This document shows, one piece after another, positions 24,374-32,120 of a stretch of DNA of 45,336 nucleotides. The stretch comes from Micavibrio sp. UBA5703 (GTDB lineage Bacteria; Pseudomonadota; Alphaproteobacteria; Micavibrionales; Micavibrionaceae): NCBI GenBank assembly GCA_002420015.1, contig DIHF01000067.1:3248-48583 (forward strand), given 5' to 3'. The stretch's first letter is position 1. The number at the start of each line of letters is the position of its first letter. Below the pieces are notes generated by a model, which was not told the DNA's origin, did no database searches, and saw nothing but the letters and a program-made list of their open reading frames with translations. The translations under genes and the position numbers were made by a program.

Positions 24374-24400
24374 TTGACAATTCCTCTGGCACAATATACA
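24374..24400 (+). promoter_or_regulatory. Promoter of the MBL/E2-E1-JAB/patatin operon
   Basis: TTGACA (24374-24379) is a consensus -35 box. TATACA (24395-24400) is the best -10 box with a 15-base spacer; TACAGT with a 17-base spacer is an alternative. Either choice places the transcription start inside the CIRCE repeat that follows, as in HrcA-controlled promoters. Confidence 0.6.
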
Positions 24401-24405
24401 GTTTA

Positions 24406-24432
24406 TTGGCACTCTCACTGATGGAGTGCTAA
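24406..24432 (+). promoter_or_regulatory. CIRCE element, HrcA operator
   Basis: TTGGCACTC, nine bases, GAGTGCTAA. The CIRCE consensus is TTAGCACTC-N9-GAGTGCTAA, so 17 of 18 arm bases match and the spacing is exact. CIRCE is normally found before groESL and dnaK/hrcA operons and is bound by the repressor HrcA until heat or misfolded protein occupies the chaperonin. Its position just downstream of a -35/-10 pair and 40 bases before the ATG at 24473 makes it a functional-looking operator. Confidence 0.85.
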
Positions 24433-24472
24433 TGGTCCGACAAATACTCTCCAGAACCAGGAAAGGGTCGCC

Positions 24473-25627
24473 ATGGCCGAAACACATTCGATCAAATTTT
24501 ACCCGGTGGGGAATGGAGACACCTCGCAGATCATCCTCTCTGGTGGACGCCGCGTGCTGCTGGATTTTTGTCATCGCCCGAAAGCTGAAGATGATGATAC
24601 ACCCGAGATTGATCTAAAGAGGCAGCTTAAGGATGAGCTTAGCGCTGCCGAGCGAAATAACTTCGATGTAGTGGCATTCACCCATGCCGACCTAGATCAC
24701 ATTCAAGGCAGCACCGATTTTTTTGAGCTGGAACACGCAGCGATCTACCAAGGTGAAGGTCGTGTAAAGATCACTGAACTGTGGGTACCTGCGGCTATGC
24801 TGCTCGAAGAGGCTGAAAAGGATCAGCAACAAGAAGAGTTTGTTCTGCTTCGCCAGGAGGCGCGGCACCGGCTGCTTGAGGGAAAAGGTATCCTTGTGTT
24901 TTCAAGGCCAAAGGCTCTTGTTGATTGGTTGACACCGAAGCTCGAAGCACGTGGCGAACCCGCGAATGCGCGTGACCATCTCTTTATCGACGCAGGAACT
25001 GTCGTGCCTGGTTTCACGCTGAAAAACGACGGCGTTGAGTTTTTTTGCCATTCACCGTTCATCAAGCACTGTGATGAAGGCGACATCATCCGGAACAGTG
25101 CCGCACTAGTCTTCAATGTTAGATTCCGTGCGGACGGAAGAGACTATGATTTCCTTGCGGTTGGTGACGCCGAATGGTGTGACCTCGAAGACATTGTGGG
25201 CATCACGAAATTCCACAAAAATGATGATCGCTTGAGGTGGAATCTGTACAACATTCCACACCATTGCAGCTACAAGGCACTGAGTGATGAAAAGGGTGAT
25301 CGGGAGACCACACCGAAACCGTTAGTCAAAGAATTGCTGCTGCACGGCCAGCCTGATGCATATCTGGTGAGTTCGAGCTGTCCGATTCCAAACCTCAGAT
25401 CGGCTTATTCAGAAATTCAGCCTCCGCACATTCAGGCACGTAACTGTTACGAGCGCTACCTGAGGGCAATCGGTGGCCGCAGATTTCTCGTTACGATGGA
25501 AGAGCCTAATGAAAGAAAGCCTGCACCTATCGTGTTCGAGGTGGCTTATGGGGGCATCACGCTTGAACGCTCGCGGATAATGGGTGCTCCTGCCATTGTG
25601 AGTTCGGTGCCGCCACGGGCCGGATAA
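24473..25627 (+). CDS. Metallo-beta-lactamase-fold hydrolase of the E1/JAB/patatin operon
   Basis: The 384-residue protein has an MBL fold of the ComEC/Rec2-like kind. The metal motif is THADLDHIQG (His71, Asp73, Asp75, His76), a variant of HxHxDH in which the second His is Asp; Asp232 in AVGDAEW and His263/His264 in IPHHCSY are the later ligands. There is no signal peptide, so it acts in the cytoplasm, perhaps on a nucleotide or nucleic acid. GGAAAGG precedes the ATG. The stop TAA shares one base with the ATG of the next gene. Co-occurrence of MBL proteins with prokaryotic E2/E1/JAB genes was noted in earlier comparative genomics; substrate unknown. Confidence 0.88.
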   Translation: MAETHSIKFYPVGNGDTSQIILSGGRRVLLDFCHRPKAEDDDTPEIDLKRQLKDELSAAERNNFDVVAFTHADLDHIQGSTDFFELEHAAIYQGEGRVKITELWVPAAMLLEEAEKDQQQEEFVLLRQEARHRLLEGKGILVFSRPKALVDWLTPKLEARGEPANARDHLFIDAGTVVPGFTLKNDGVEFFCHSPFIKHCDEGDIIRNSAALVFNVRFRADGRDYDFLAVGDAEWCDLEDIVGITKFHKNDDRLRWNLYNIPHHCSYKALSDEKGDRETTPKPLVKELLLHGQPDAYLVSSSCPIPNLRSAYSEIQPPHIQARNCYERYLRAIGGRRFLVTMEEPNERKPAPIVFEVAYGGITLERSRIMGAPAIVSSVPPRAG

Positions 25628-27873
25628 TGGCAGAGGAGTATCACGAAATAAGTAACGTAATTGATGTTCCGAAAGGAGATGATTTCCTTTTCCCTCGCTC
25701 CCGCGCCTTGGTCAGGGCAATCGAGAAGCAGCGCGACTATTCTATAGTCAAGTTGAAACGACAGGAAGACTCCAGAACTGAATATATCGTTGTCGATGTC
25801 GAAACGGATAAAGTTCCTCCCAAAAATCCTTACGGTATCCAATACAGAGAGCGGTTGGCATTTTGTATCCCGGAGAGTGCCAGGCAGTTGATCGATGTTC
25901 GAGCGCTCCGAAAGGATTTCCCGGTTCTGATTCATCAGAATCAAACGCATCCAGGCGATGCTCGGGGCCTTTGCCTCTACTTTGAACCACCAATATCAGT
26001 GTTGCGTACCTGGACACCTCAAAAATTTCTAAGACGTGTTCAGTGGTGGCTTGAGAAGACTGCCCGAGGCGAACTCCATCCCGCCGATCAGCCCGTTGAG
26101 CAGTTGTTCTTCCTGAGTAAATATGAACTGGTTCTTCCATGGAACTTCGCGGAGCTGCGTAAAGACCCAAAACGCTCTTTTCATGTTGCTCTCCTCACAA
26201 AAAGACGTGATGACCACATGACGTTTTATTTGGAGGAAGCGAAGACAAATGGCGAAGGAGATGGAATTCGGGCCGAGTGTATAGAATTCAACATGCCCCC
26301 TGTGGTCCATGGGGTTATCGAGCAACCTCCGGTAACACTCGGGCAGCTTTACGATCAGCTTCAAGAACGCGGGAACGACTTACTTGCTCCGCTTAAGGAG
26401 ACACTAAGAGAACGGGTCGGAACACAGGGTGCTACTATCACCTCCGACAATCCGCATACTATTTTTTTGCTCCATGTGCCGATGATCCGCAATCCTGGCG
26501 CCTTCCCGGAAATAACACATCATCGCGCCTTTATTGTGGATGCAGGCCTCCTGAAGATAGGAGAAGAAATCGGAGCGCTCTCCTTGCTGGAAAAGAAATA
26601 CTTCAACGTTGAATACGTATTAAACAGCCCCGTGAAAACAGAATGGCGTGAACGGGAGATAACGTCTGTCGAAGTTTTACATGAAAACGATGCCGCGGCA
26701 GCACGGCATCAATCTGGCATTCAAGAGCCGGGCCCCATCGGCACACTTATTGGCGTCGGCTCACTTGGAAGTGCGATGCTCAACCTTTGGAGTCGCTCTG
26801 GGTGGGGGCACTGGACGGTGATTGATAAAGACCATATTAAACCGCACAACCTGTCGCGGCATACTGCGTATATTCATCACATTGGTCAGTCCAAAGCCTT
26901 TGTTACAGCTCTGCTTCATAGTGCTGCCCTCAGCGACGGCGCTATCACTCCTCTTTGTAAGGATGCGTGCAACCTTGACGATGAGGACATCGCGAAGTCG
27001 ATGAAAGATGCGAACCTAGTCATCGACGCATCAACGACCCTTGAGTACCCTCGCCAGGTGAGCACTCTTGATGATCTTCCTCGTCATATTTCGGTCTTCA
27101 TGACGCCAAATGGCAACTGCGCAGTACTTCTGGCCGAGGATAGTAAGCGCATGACACGCCTTCGCGCTCTTGAGGCACAATACTACAGGGCTGTCATTCA
27201 AAATGATTGGGGAAAGAAGCACCTTAGTGGCAATCTTGGGACGTTTTGGAGCGGCGCTAGTTGCAGGGATATCTCAACCGTTCTACCTTATTCTAGGATT
27301 ATGATACAGGCAGGAACACTCGCCGAGCATATTCCACCTATCTCTTCTCAAACCGATGCCGTCATTCGCATTTGGGAACGTGATCCATCGAGCGGGAGTA
27401 CGGCTGTTCATAGCATTGAAGTTTATCCTGAGCATAGGAGGAAGTTTGGAGAACTCGATCTCTTCATGGATGAAGGTGTCGAGCACCAATTAAGACAGTT
27501 GCGGAACACCGCGCTTCCGAATGAAACGGGTGGAGTACTGCTCGGTTACTACGACTTTAATGTCAATGCTGTGGTTGTCGTATGTGGATTACCTTCCCCA
27601 CCTGATAGCCAATCAACTCCTGGGATGTTTGAGCGTGGTGTCAGTGGGTTGGCAGAATCGGTTAAAGAGGCGACAGAGCGTACTGCTGGCATAGTCGGTT
27701 ATGTTGGAGAATGGCATAGCCATCCCCCGAACCACTCCGCGACGCCGAGTGGCGATGATCTTATTCAACTTCTGCACCTCGCAATCGGAATGGCCGATGA
27801 CGGTCTGCCCGCACTTCAGCTCATTGTTGGTGAGCATGATGTTCAAATTATTCAGGGCATAGTACCGTTATGA
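25627..27873 (+). CDS. E2-like / E1 (ThiF) / JAB peptidase fusion protein
   Basis: One 748-residue chain carries three ubiquitin-pathway modules. Residues ~25-160 look like a prokaryotic E2-like domain, with Cys116 in ARGLCLYFEPP and the following W-rich helix FLRRVQWWLEKTARGEL. Residues ~160-360 are of unknown fold. Residues ~368-600 are a ThiF/E1 adenylation domain: GVGSLG (376-381), Asp400 in TVID, NLSRH (408-412), and a candidate transfer Cys546 in SGASCRD. Residues ~610-748 are a JAB/JAMM peptidase: Glu633 in NETGGVLLG, HSHP (697-700) and S708-x2-D711. All catalytic residues are kept. Cap2 and Cap3 of type II CBASS do this chemistry as separate proteins. It overlaps both neighbours (1 and 4 bases). 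Confidence 0.9.
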   Translation: MAEEYHEISNVIDVPKGDDFLFPRSRALVRAIEKQRDYSIVKLKRQEDSRTEYIVVDVETDKVPPKNPYGIQYRERLAFCIPESARQLIDVRALRKDFPVLIHQNQTHPGDARGLCLYFEPPISVLRTWTPQKFLRRVQWWLEKTARGELHPADQPVEQLFFLSKYELVLPWNFAELRKDPKRSFHVALLTKRRDDHMTFYLEEAKTNGEGDGIRAECIEFNMPPVVHGVIEQPPVTLGQLYDQLQERGNDLLAPLKETLRERVGTQGATITSDNPHTIFLLHVPMIRNPGAFPEITHHRAFIVDAGLLKIGEEIGALSLLEKKYFNVEYVLNSPVKTEWREREITSVEVLHENDAAAARHQSGIQEPGPIGTLIGVGSLGSAMLNLWSRSGWGHWTVIDKDHIKPHNLSRHTAYIHHIGQSKAFVTALLHSAALSDGAITPLCKDACNLDDEDIAKSMKDANLVIDASTTLEYPRQVSTLDDLPRHISVFMTPNGNCAVLLAEDSKRMTRLRALEAQYYRAVIQNDWGKKHLSGNLGTFWSGASCRDISTVLPYSRIMIQAGTLAEHIPPISSQTDAVIRIWERDPSSGSTAVHSIEVYPEHRRKFGELDLFMDEGVEHQLRQLRNTALPNETGGVLLGYYDFNVNAVVVVCGLPSPPDSQSTPGMFERGVSGLAESVKEATERTAGIVGYVGEWHSHPPNHSATPSGDDLIQLLHLAIGMADDGLPALQLIVGEHDVQIIQGIVPL

Positions 27874-28988
27874 GCCTCGCAGAGAATCGTCGGATAGCGC
27901 TTGCCCTCTCGGGCGGTGGTATCCGTGCAATGGCCTTTCATCTAGGTGTATTGAAACTCCTTGCAGAACGCGATTTATTGGAGGAAATCCAGCGTGTTTC
28001 CACAGTGTCTGGCGGAAGCTTGCTAATCGGGCTTTTGCTGAAAGAAAACGGGATGCAATGGCCTTCTTCACACGCTTTCTTATATTCAGCCTATCAGGAA
28101 TTGAGGGAGAAGTTGTGCAAGCGCAGCCTACAATGGGGTGCGGCAAGACAGCTACTCAATCCAGCAAATTGGCGATTTTTTCTGTCCCGCGCAAACCTGT
28201 TAGGGCTTGCGCTACGGAGAGAATGGAATATCGATTGTGCGCTCTCGGATTTACCTTCCACGCCAGAATGGTCAATCAATGGGACAACAGCAGAAAACGG
28301 GAAACGCTTCCGTTTTAAGCGGGACAACCTTGGGGACTACACGCTGGGCTATGCAGCAGGAGGTAATTTTCCGCTTGCCGACGCGCTGGCTGTATCCGCT
28401 GCTTTCCCCGGGGGATTTGGACCACTGAGGATTGATACAACGAAATTTGATTGGCGCAAAAGGCCATGGGATGCGCCGTCCGGATCGGAGAAATCCACTA
28501 ACATTGGCTTTGATGTGCTGCACCTCTACGATGGAGGCGTATACGACAATCTGGGGCTTGAACCATTTTTTGATTCGGGTAAATGCGATACCAAGTGTCC
28601 AGAAAACTACATCATTGTGTCAGATGCTGGATCACCGCTACCGAATGGATTTTCCTTTCGTGAACTTAATCCGCGCCGTCTCAAACGTATCGCTGACATC
28701 ATGGCTGATCAGGCACACGCTTTGCGCGTTCGCTCATTTGCCAATTTCTTGCAGCAAGGACCAAATCGTGGCGCCTTCTTTTTCATCAATACGCCCACGG
28801 ATGGCCCAGACAGTTCGACTTCATTTGCGTGTGAGTTTCCAACTACTCTGCGAAAACTAACTTTGGGCGAGTTTGACCGACTGGCCGACCATGGATACAA
28901 AGTTGCCCTGCAGGTCGAAAAGCAATATGGATTATGCAAAAGGATGCCTGGCGAAGAACTTACCGCGCAGGATTGCCCTGCCCGGTGA
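27870..28988 (+). CDS. Patatin-like phospholipase, likely effector
   Basis: The 372-residue protein starts with ALALSGGGIRAMAFHLGVL (oxyanion-hole glycines at 15-17), has the nucleophile Ser47 in STVSGGSLL, and the catalytic Asp221 in LYDGGVYDNLGLEPF. This Ser-Asp dyad hydrolyses membrane phospholipids. It has no signal peptide, as in CapV, the patatin effector of some CBASS systems, which attacks the inner membrane from inside. It starts in an ATGA overlap with the E2-E1-JAB gene, so it belongs to the same unit. The effector role is inference from the neighbourhood. Confidence 0.9.
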   Translation: MSLAENRRIALALSGGGIRAMAFHLGVLKLLAERDLLEEIQRVSTVSGGSLLIGLLLKENGMQWPSSHAFLYSAYQELREKLCKRSLQWGAARQLLNPANWRFFLSRANLLGLALRREWNIDCALSDLPSTPEWSINGTTAENGKRFRFKRDNLGDYTLGYAAGGNFPLADALAVSAAFPGGFGPLRIDTTKFDWRKRPWDAPSGSEKSTNIGFDVLHLYDGGVYDNLGLEPFFDSGKCDTKCPENYIIVSDAGSPLPNGFSFRELNPRRLKRIADIMADQAHALRVRSFANFLQQGPNRGAFFFINTPTDGPDSSTSFACEFPTTLRKLTLGEFDRLADHGYKVALQVEKQYGLCKRMPGEELTAQDCPAR

Positions 28989-29027
28989 AATCCTTTGGTC
29001 AGGCGTTGGCCAATGGAGGTGCGCCTG

Positions 29028-29660
29028 AAGGGAGAGGTGATATTTCCTCTCTGATTGGGGTTCCAGATGGGTCTGGGTTCTCTTGGTCATCCGCCGCCGC
29101 GCTTCGCGCTCTGGCGGACGCCGTGGGGGCTCGGGGGTAGCAGGAACCCTCCCCCGACATGGCGATCAAACGGCCAGACGTTTGTGCATGGCACGGTCCA
29201 GGTGGAGAGGCACGTCTCCAAGCGCTGGTTGATGGGGAGTTCAGAGGGGAGAGCCAACGTCTCCCTTATGATCGAGGGGTCCACAGGGGAGCGACATCCC
29301 CTGTGTCGATGGAGGTGCAGGAGGAGAGCGAAGTCTCTTCCTGCGAGGGATAAAACGGCGATACGTTTTCCTGGTGCGAGAAGGGGTTCGATACCCTTGG
29401 AGCACCAGCAGCCCCGAGGGGATGCAACGGGGACGCGGCCAGCGGGTCCCCTTGCCAAGATTGTGTTGTAGTACAACACACATCTTGCGAACGTTCTGAA
29501 GTGAGAACATATGGAGAACATGATGGATGCCGGGGTCATGGGGTGAGCGGCTGGGTACGGGCAAGCCTTACTACTTCCTCCCTCTTGGCCTTTGACTTCC
29601 CTGCGATGGGCCTCTCAGGATTGAGCCCAGGGCCTTAATGGGACTCAAATGCTTGGGTCC
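29028..29660. ncRNA. Chain of small hairpins downstream of the patatin gene
   Basis: No protein gene is supported. Successive hairpins (stem; loop): 29031-29052; 29063-29076 (CCAGA; TGGG); 29090-29118 (TCCGCC/GGCGGA with inner GCGC stem); 29131-29157 (TCGGGGG); 29167-29184 (CAAACG; GCCAGA); 29203-29220 (TGGAGA; GGCACG); 29247-29265 (GGGAGA; GCCAACG); 29283-29304 (ACAGGGGA; GCGACA); 29317-29344 (GCAGGAGGAGA, one G-T; GCGAAG); 29352-29369 (AAAACG; GCGATA); 29371-29408 (CTGGTGC outer, AAGGG inner); 29412-29432; 29429-29451; 29462-29480 (TGTGTTG; TAGTA); 29493-29508 (GTTCT; GAAGTG); 29640-29660. Many have six-base loops starting with G. It looks like a structured RNA or an array of protein-binding stems; type unknown and strand unknown. 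Confidence 0.5.
29083..29108 (+). repeat. Direct repeat right of the MBL/E1/patatin operon
   Basis: Same 26 bases as 24248-24273 with two mismatches. Here the sequence forms its own hairpin (29090-29118). Confidence 0.75.
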
Positions 29661-29748
29661 CGGCACCCCACCCACACCCAAACGACCGGGCCAGGACTGT
29701 CCGATCCGCCCATCCTTCCTGTTCACTTTATCTGACTGAGAAAGGCAT

Positions 29749-29783
29749 AAAAAATGCCCCCGACCGCTAGAGGGATCAGGGGC
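29749..29783 (-). terminator. Rho-independent terminator on the minus strand
   Basis: Read on the minus strand, GCCCCTGATC pairs with GGTCGGGGGC (ten pairs, two of them G-T) around a CCTCTAGC loop and is followed by A and six T. It would stop leftward transcripts from the DUF6908/ardC side, 430 bases after that operon's last stop, or a transcript antisense to 29877-30107. Confidence 0.7.
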
Positions 29784-29876
29784 TGTTCTTGCAGATACTT
29801 CAACTTCGCTGAGTTTCCCAGCTCGCCAGGGAATATATATTAGGATTGGCCTCCAACCCTAACGATGGAGGCGTTT

Positions 29877-30107
29877 ATGGACTTGCCAGAAATACCAATC
29901 CTGGAAGATGAGAATATCTACAAAGCAGTGAGTGCCTTAGCAGGTGCAGCAAGTATCTTGCAGACCGCTCTGTACAGAGTCGTCAGCGGCGAAAACTTTG
30001 AGGATATTATGGCGGAACATGGCGCGGTCATCTTTCTATCGGATGCCGTGGTCGAACACTGGCAAGCCCATTTCGACTCCAAAAGATGCAACAAAGCACT
30101 GACGTGA
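29877..30107 (+). CDS. Small acidic protein of unknown function
   Basis: The 76-residue ORF starts at ATG 29877 with GGAGG five bases upstream, which beats the in-frame ATG at 29865. The sequence is helical and acidic (PEIPILEDENIYKAVSALAG, ENFEDIMAEHG) with no cysteine motif or membrane segment. I do not recognise a family. It stands alone between a minus-strand terminator and the convergent DUF6908 gene. Confidence 0.5.
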   Translation: MDLPEIPILEDENIYKAVSALAGAASILQTALYRVVSGENFEDIMAEHGAVIFLSDAVVEHWQAHFDSKRCNKALT

Positions 30108-30162
30108 TTGTGCCATCTTAATCATTCAAGCCCTTGGATACCCGTTAGAGCGCTTCTTCCTG

Positions 30163-30202
30163 GCCGTCAGTTCAATCCCGGTTCGGGAAATGAACTGACG
30201 GC
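30163..30202. repeat. Long perfect hairpin with nested stem
   Basis: GCCGTCAGTTCA (30163-30174) and TGAACTGACGGC (30191-30202) pair over 12 bases. Inside, TCCCG / CGGGA (30176-30188, loop GTT) makes a second stem. It lies between two convergent genes, so it may act as a bidirectional attenuator, but there is no T-run. Confidence 0.6.
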
Positions 30203-30215
30203 TCACGAAGTTCCT

Positions 30216-30644
30216 CTAAGAGGTAGATAGACGCTGCCGGGTGGCCTGAGGCGACAGGAACCCTTGAGCTTTCAGGTTCCGAAACCACATCCGGCCAAAG
30301 CACTTCAGCTCGGCCTTCAGACGGGCATCCACATGGGTGGCTTTGCCCTGGTCGTCGTAGCGGTAGACCTCCTGATTGAGGCCGACATAGTCGTTACGGA
30401 AGGAAACCGGCTCGGCGAGCTGGGCTCCATCCCAGTCGATGATCCGAAAGACCATTTCGGGGTCGAACATGACATCGCCGTTTTGCAGGCCGGTATGGGC
30501 GATAGCGACCAGGGGATGCCCCTCGCCGCTGGTGCCGATACGCTCGACGGATAAGGGCATGTAGCCCTCAACCGTCAGCTTCACGGCCTGGTCATCGCCA
30601 AGGAGGCTCTGAAGGGTTTTAGCAAATGAACGATAGGTATTCAT
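30216..30644 (-). CDS. DUF6908-like protein of mobile elements
   Basis: The 142-residue protein has the pattern GYMPLSVERIG, ...HTGLQNGDVMFDPEMVF, FRNDYVGLNQEV and ...FGRMWFRNLKAQGF that I associate with the DUF6908 family, found in integrative elements of Alphaproteobacteria next to antirestriction genes. Function is unknown. ATG 30644 has AAAGGAT eight bases upstream; the longer frame to 30773 lacks support. It is the last gene of a leftward cluster with 30682-30930 and ardC. Confidence 0.8.
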   Translation of the reverse strand: MNTYRSFAKTLQSLLGDDQAVKLTVEGYMPLSVERIGTSGEGHPLVAIAHTGLQNGDVMFDPEMVFRIIDWDGAQLAEPVSFRNDYVGLNQEVYRYDDQGKATHVDARLKAELKCFGRMWFRNLKAQGFLSPQATRQRLSTS

Positions 30645-30681
30645 GATAACGATCCTTTCTAAAAAGAAAGGGGGGGGGCCC

Positions 30682-30930
30682 TTAGGCCACCCCCCGGTTG
30701 GATTGACGATGACGGCGGATAAAAGCCTTGGCTTCCTGGGCGCAGTCGATGAGCGCGTCCAGATCGCGGCCACGGTAGGTCTGGCCGTTGTGCCATTGCC
30801 CGGATTTATCCTTGTAGCTCCGTGAAAAGGTCACCGTAAGAAACGGCCCCTTCTCGGATGGGTTCTCCCAGAGGGAGGCCCGGACCGAGCCGACGCGGAT
30901 TTGATGGAAGGGTTTTTGGTTAGTTGCCAT
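30682..30930 (-). CDS. Small conserved protein beside ardC
   Basis: The 82-residue protein (KPFHQIRVGSVRASLWENP, VTFSRSYKDKSGQWHNG, DLDALIDCAQEAKAFI) resembles a short protein family that commonly neighbours DUF6908 and ArdC genes in alphaproteobacterial mobile elements. The middle YKD-x-W-x-N segment looks like beta strands followed by a helix. GGAG lies nine bases before the ATG. Function unknown; perhaps a DNA-binding or anti-defence factor by association. Confidence 0.75.
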   Translation of the reverse strand: MATNQKPFHQIRVGSVRASLWENPSEKGPFLTVTFSRSYKDKSGQWHNGQTYRGRDLDALIDCAQEAKAFIRRHRQSNRGVA

Positions 30931-31178
30931 GATGTGTTCTCCTTTCTTGGTTGTTGAACATTGGCTTCTCGCCCAAAACCGGAAGCCAATTTCAACAAGC
31001 GGGAGAACACCGGAGGCGTGGATGAGCGGCCCGCGAGCGCTGGCTCAAGCAGCGGCCATGACAGCTCCGCTGGCGTGGACGGTGCGCAGCGCGAAGCTCT
31101 CTGGGGCCGCCAGCCAGGACGACAGGAATGGCAAGTGACCACAAACTCAAGGAAGAAAAACAAGGAGAGGGGCCGCGC

Positions 31179-32120
31179 TCAGGCGGCCTCCGTGAGAGAG
31201 GGTTGTTGCTTGTGCAGGTGATCGACGGCGCGTTGGGCATGGGCAGCGGCGCGAAAGATGGCCCGCTTGTCGTTATGCAGCACCTTCAGCCAATGGGCGA
31301 TATACGCGGCATGATCCTCACGGGGCTCGATGGCCAGCTCCAGATCGGCGCATAAGAAAGCCGCACCCAGTTCAGCGACCAGCTCTTCCTGAGCGTAGCC
31401 TTCATCGCCAACATGCTTGCGGCCAAATTCACGATCCAGGCGGGATGGATGCTTGGTCCAATGCGTGGACTCATGGGCCAGCGTGGCGTAATAGCTCTCG
31501 GCAGTGCAAAAGGCCTCAAAGGGCGGCATGCGGATGTAATCGGATTCCTGGGCGTAATAGGCCCGCGTTCCACCATGGCGGATATCGGCCTTCAGTGCGG
31601 CGAAGAATTCTTCGGCATGCTGGATGCGCTGGATAGGATTGAAGCGCGGCTCAGGCTTGGCGTAGTAGTGCGCTGGCAGACCTTCGATCTGCTCGGCATT
31701 AAAGACCGTGTAGCACTTCATGTAGTGGATTTCGCGCTCGGTCTCATCGCCGGTGGCCTCATCGGTTTCCGTGCGCGTGATGGAATTGGCATAGACGACG
31801 GGGGAACCCTTTTCGCCCTTGCGGACATGACCGCCGAGTTCCACGGACTGGCGATAGGTCATCCAGATCGGCGCGGTAAACCCGGCAGATACGGCGGAGG
31901 ACCAGAGCATCAGGATATTGATACCTGAATACGGCGTGCCGTTGTGACGTAAGGGCCGGGTAATCTTTCCGGCGGCATGTTCCGCACTCCAGGGCTGGAC
32001 CCAGGTCCGCACTCCGCGCTCAAGATCGGCGATGATGCGCTCGGTCACGCGGGTGTAGATGTCCTGCCGGGATGACTCCCCGGTATGTTGGTGAGAGTTG
32101 TTGGTGGTGCTGGTTTTCAT
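31179..32120 (-). CDS. ardC: ArdC-type antirestriction protein
   Basis: The 313-residue protein combines an N-terminal ssDNA-binding ArdC domain (IYTRVTERIIADLERGVRTW, then RHNGTPYSGINILML) with a zincin metallopeptidase domain: HESTH at 216-220 (HExxH) and a downstream Glu in EELVAELGAAFL. ArdC proteins protect incoming conjugative DNA from host restriction enzymes. ATG 32120 is preceded by GGAGG; the frame is open to 32180 but the start is clear. Placement with the mobilization functions fits a role early after transfer. Confidence 0.9.
   Translation of the reverse strand: MKTSTTNNSHQHTGESSRQDIYTRVTERIIADLERGVRTWVQPWSAEHAAGKITRPLRHNGTPYSGINILMLWSSAVSAGFTAPIWMTYRQSVELGGHVRKGEKGSPVVYANSITRTETDEATGDETEREIHYMKCYTVFNAEQIEGLPAHYYAKPEPRFNPIQRIQHAEEFFAALKADIRHGGTRAYYAQESDYIRMPPFEAFCTAESYYATLAHESTHWTKHPSRLDREFGRKHVGDEGYAQEELVAELGAAFLCADLELAIEPREDHAAYIAHWLKVLHNDKRAIFRAAAHAQRAVDHLHKQQPSLTEAA

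Noticed and set aside
25627..27873. Assignment to type II CBASS
   Set aside because: No CD-NTase gene is present and E1/E2/JAB are fused with an MBL partner, so it is a different arrangement.
29159..29353. Small ORFs in the hairpin chain
   Set aside because: They cross many perfect stems, have no ribosome-binding site and no recognisable content; structure explains the sequence better.
29371..29408. tRNA-like piece (GGGTTCGATACCC followed by GCACCA)
   Set aside because: No acceptor, D- or anticodon arms fit upstream; the segment fits better as one hairpin in the chain.
29167..29508. CRISPR array
   Set aside because: Stem sequences differ between units and there is no constant repeat or constant spacer; no cas genes in the window.
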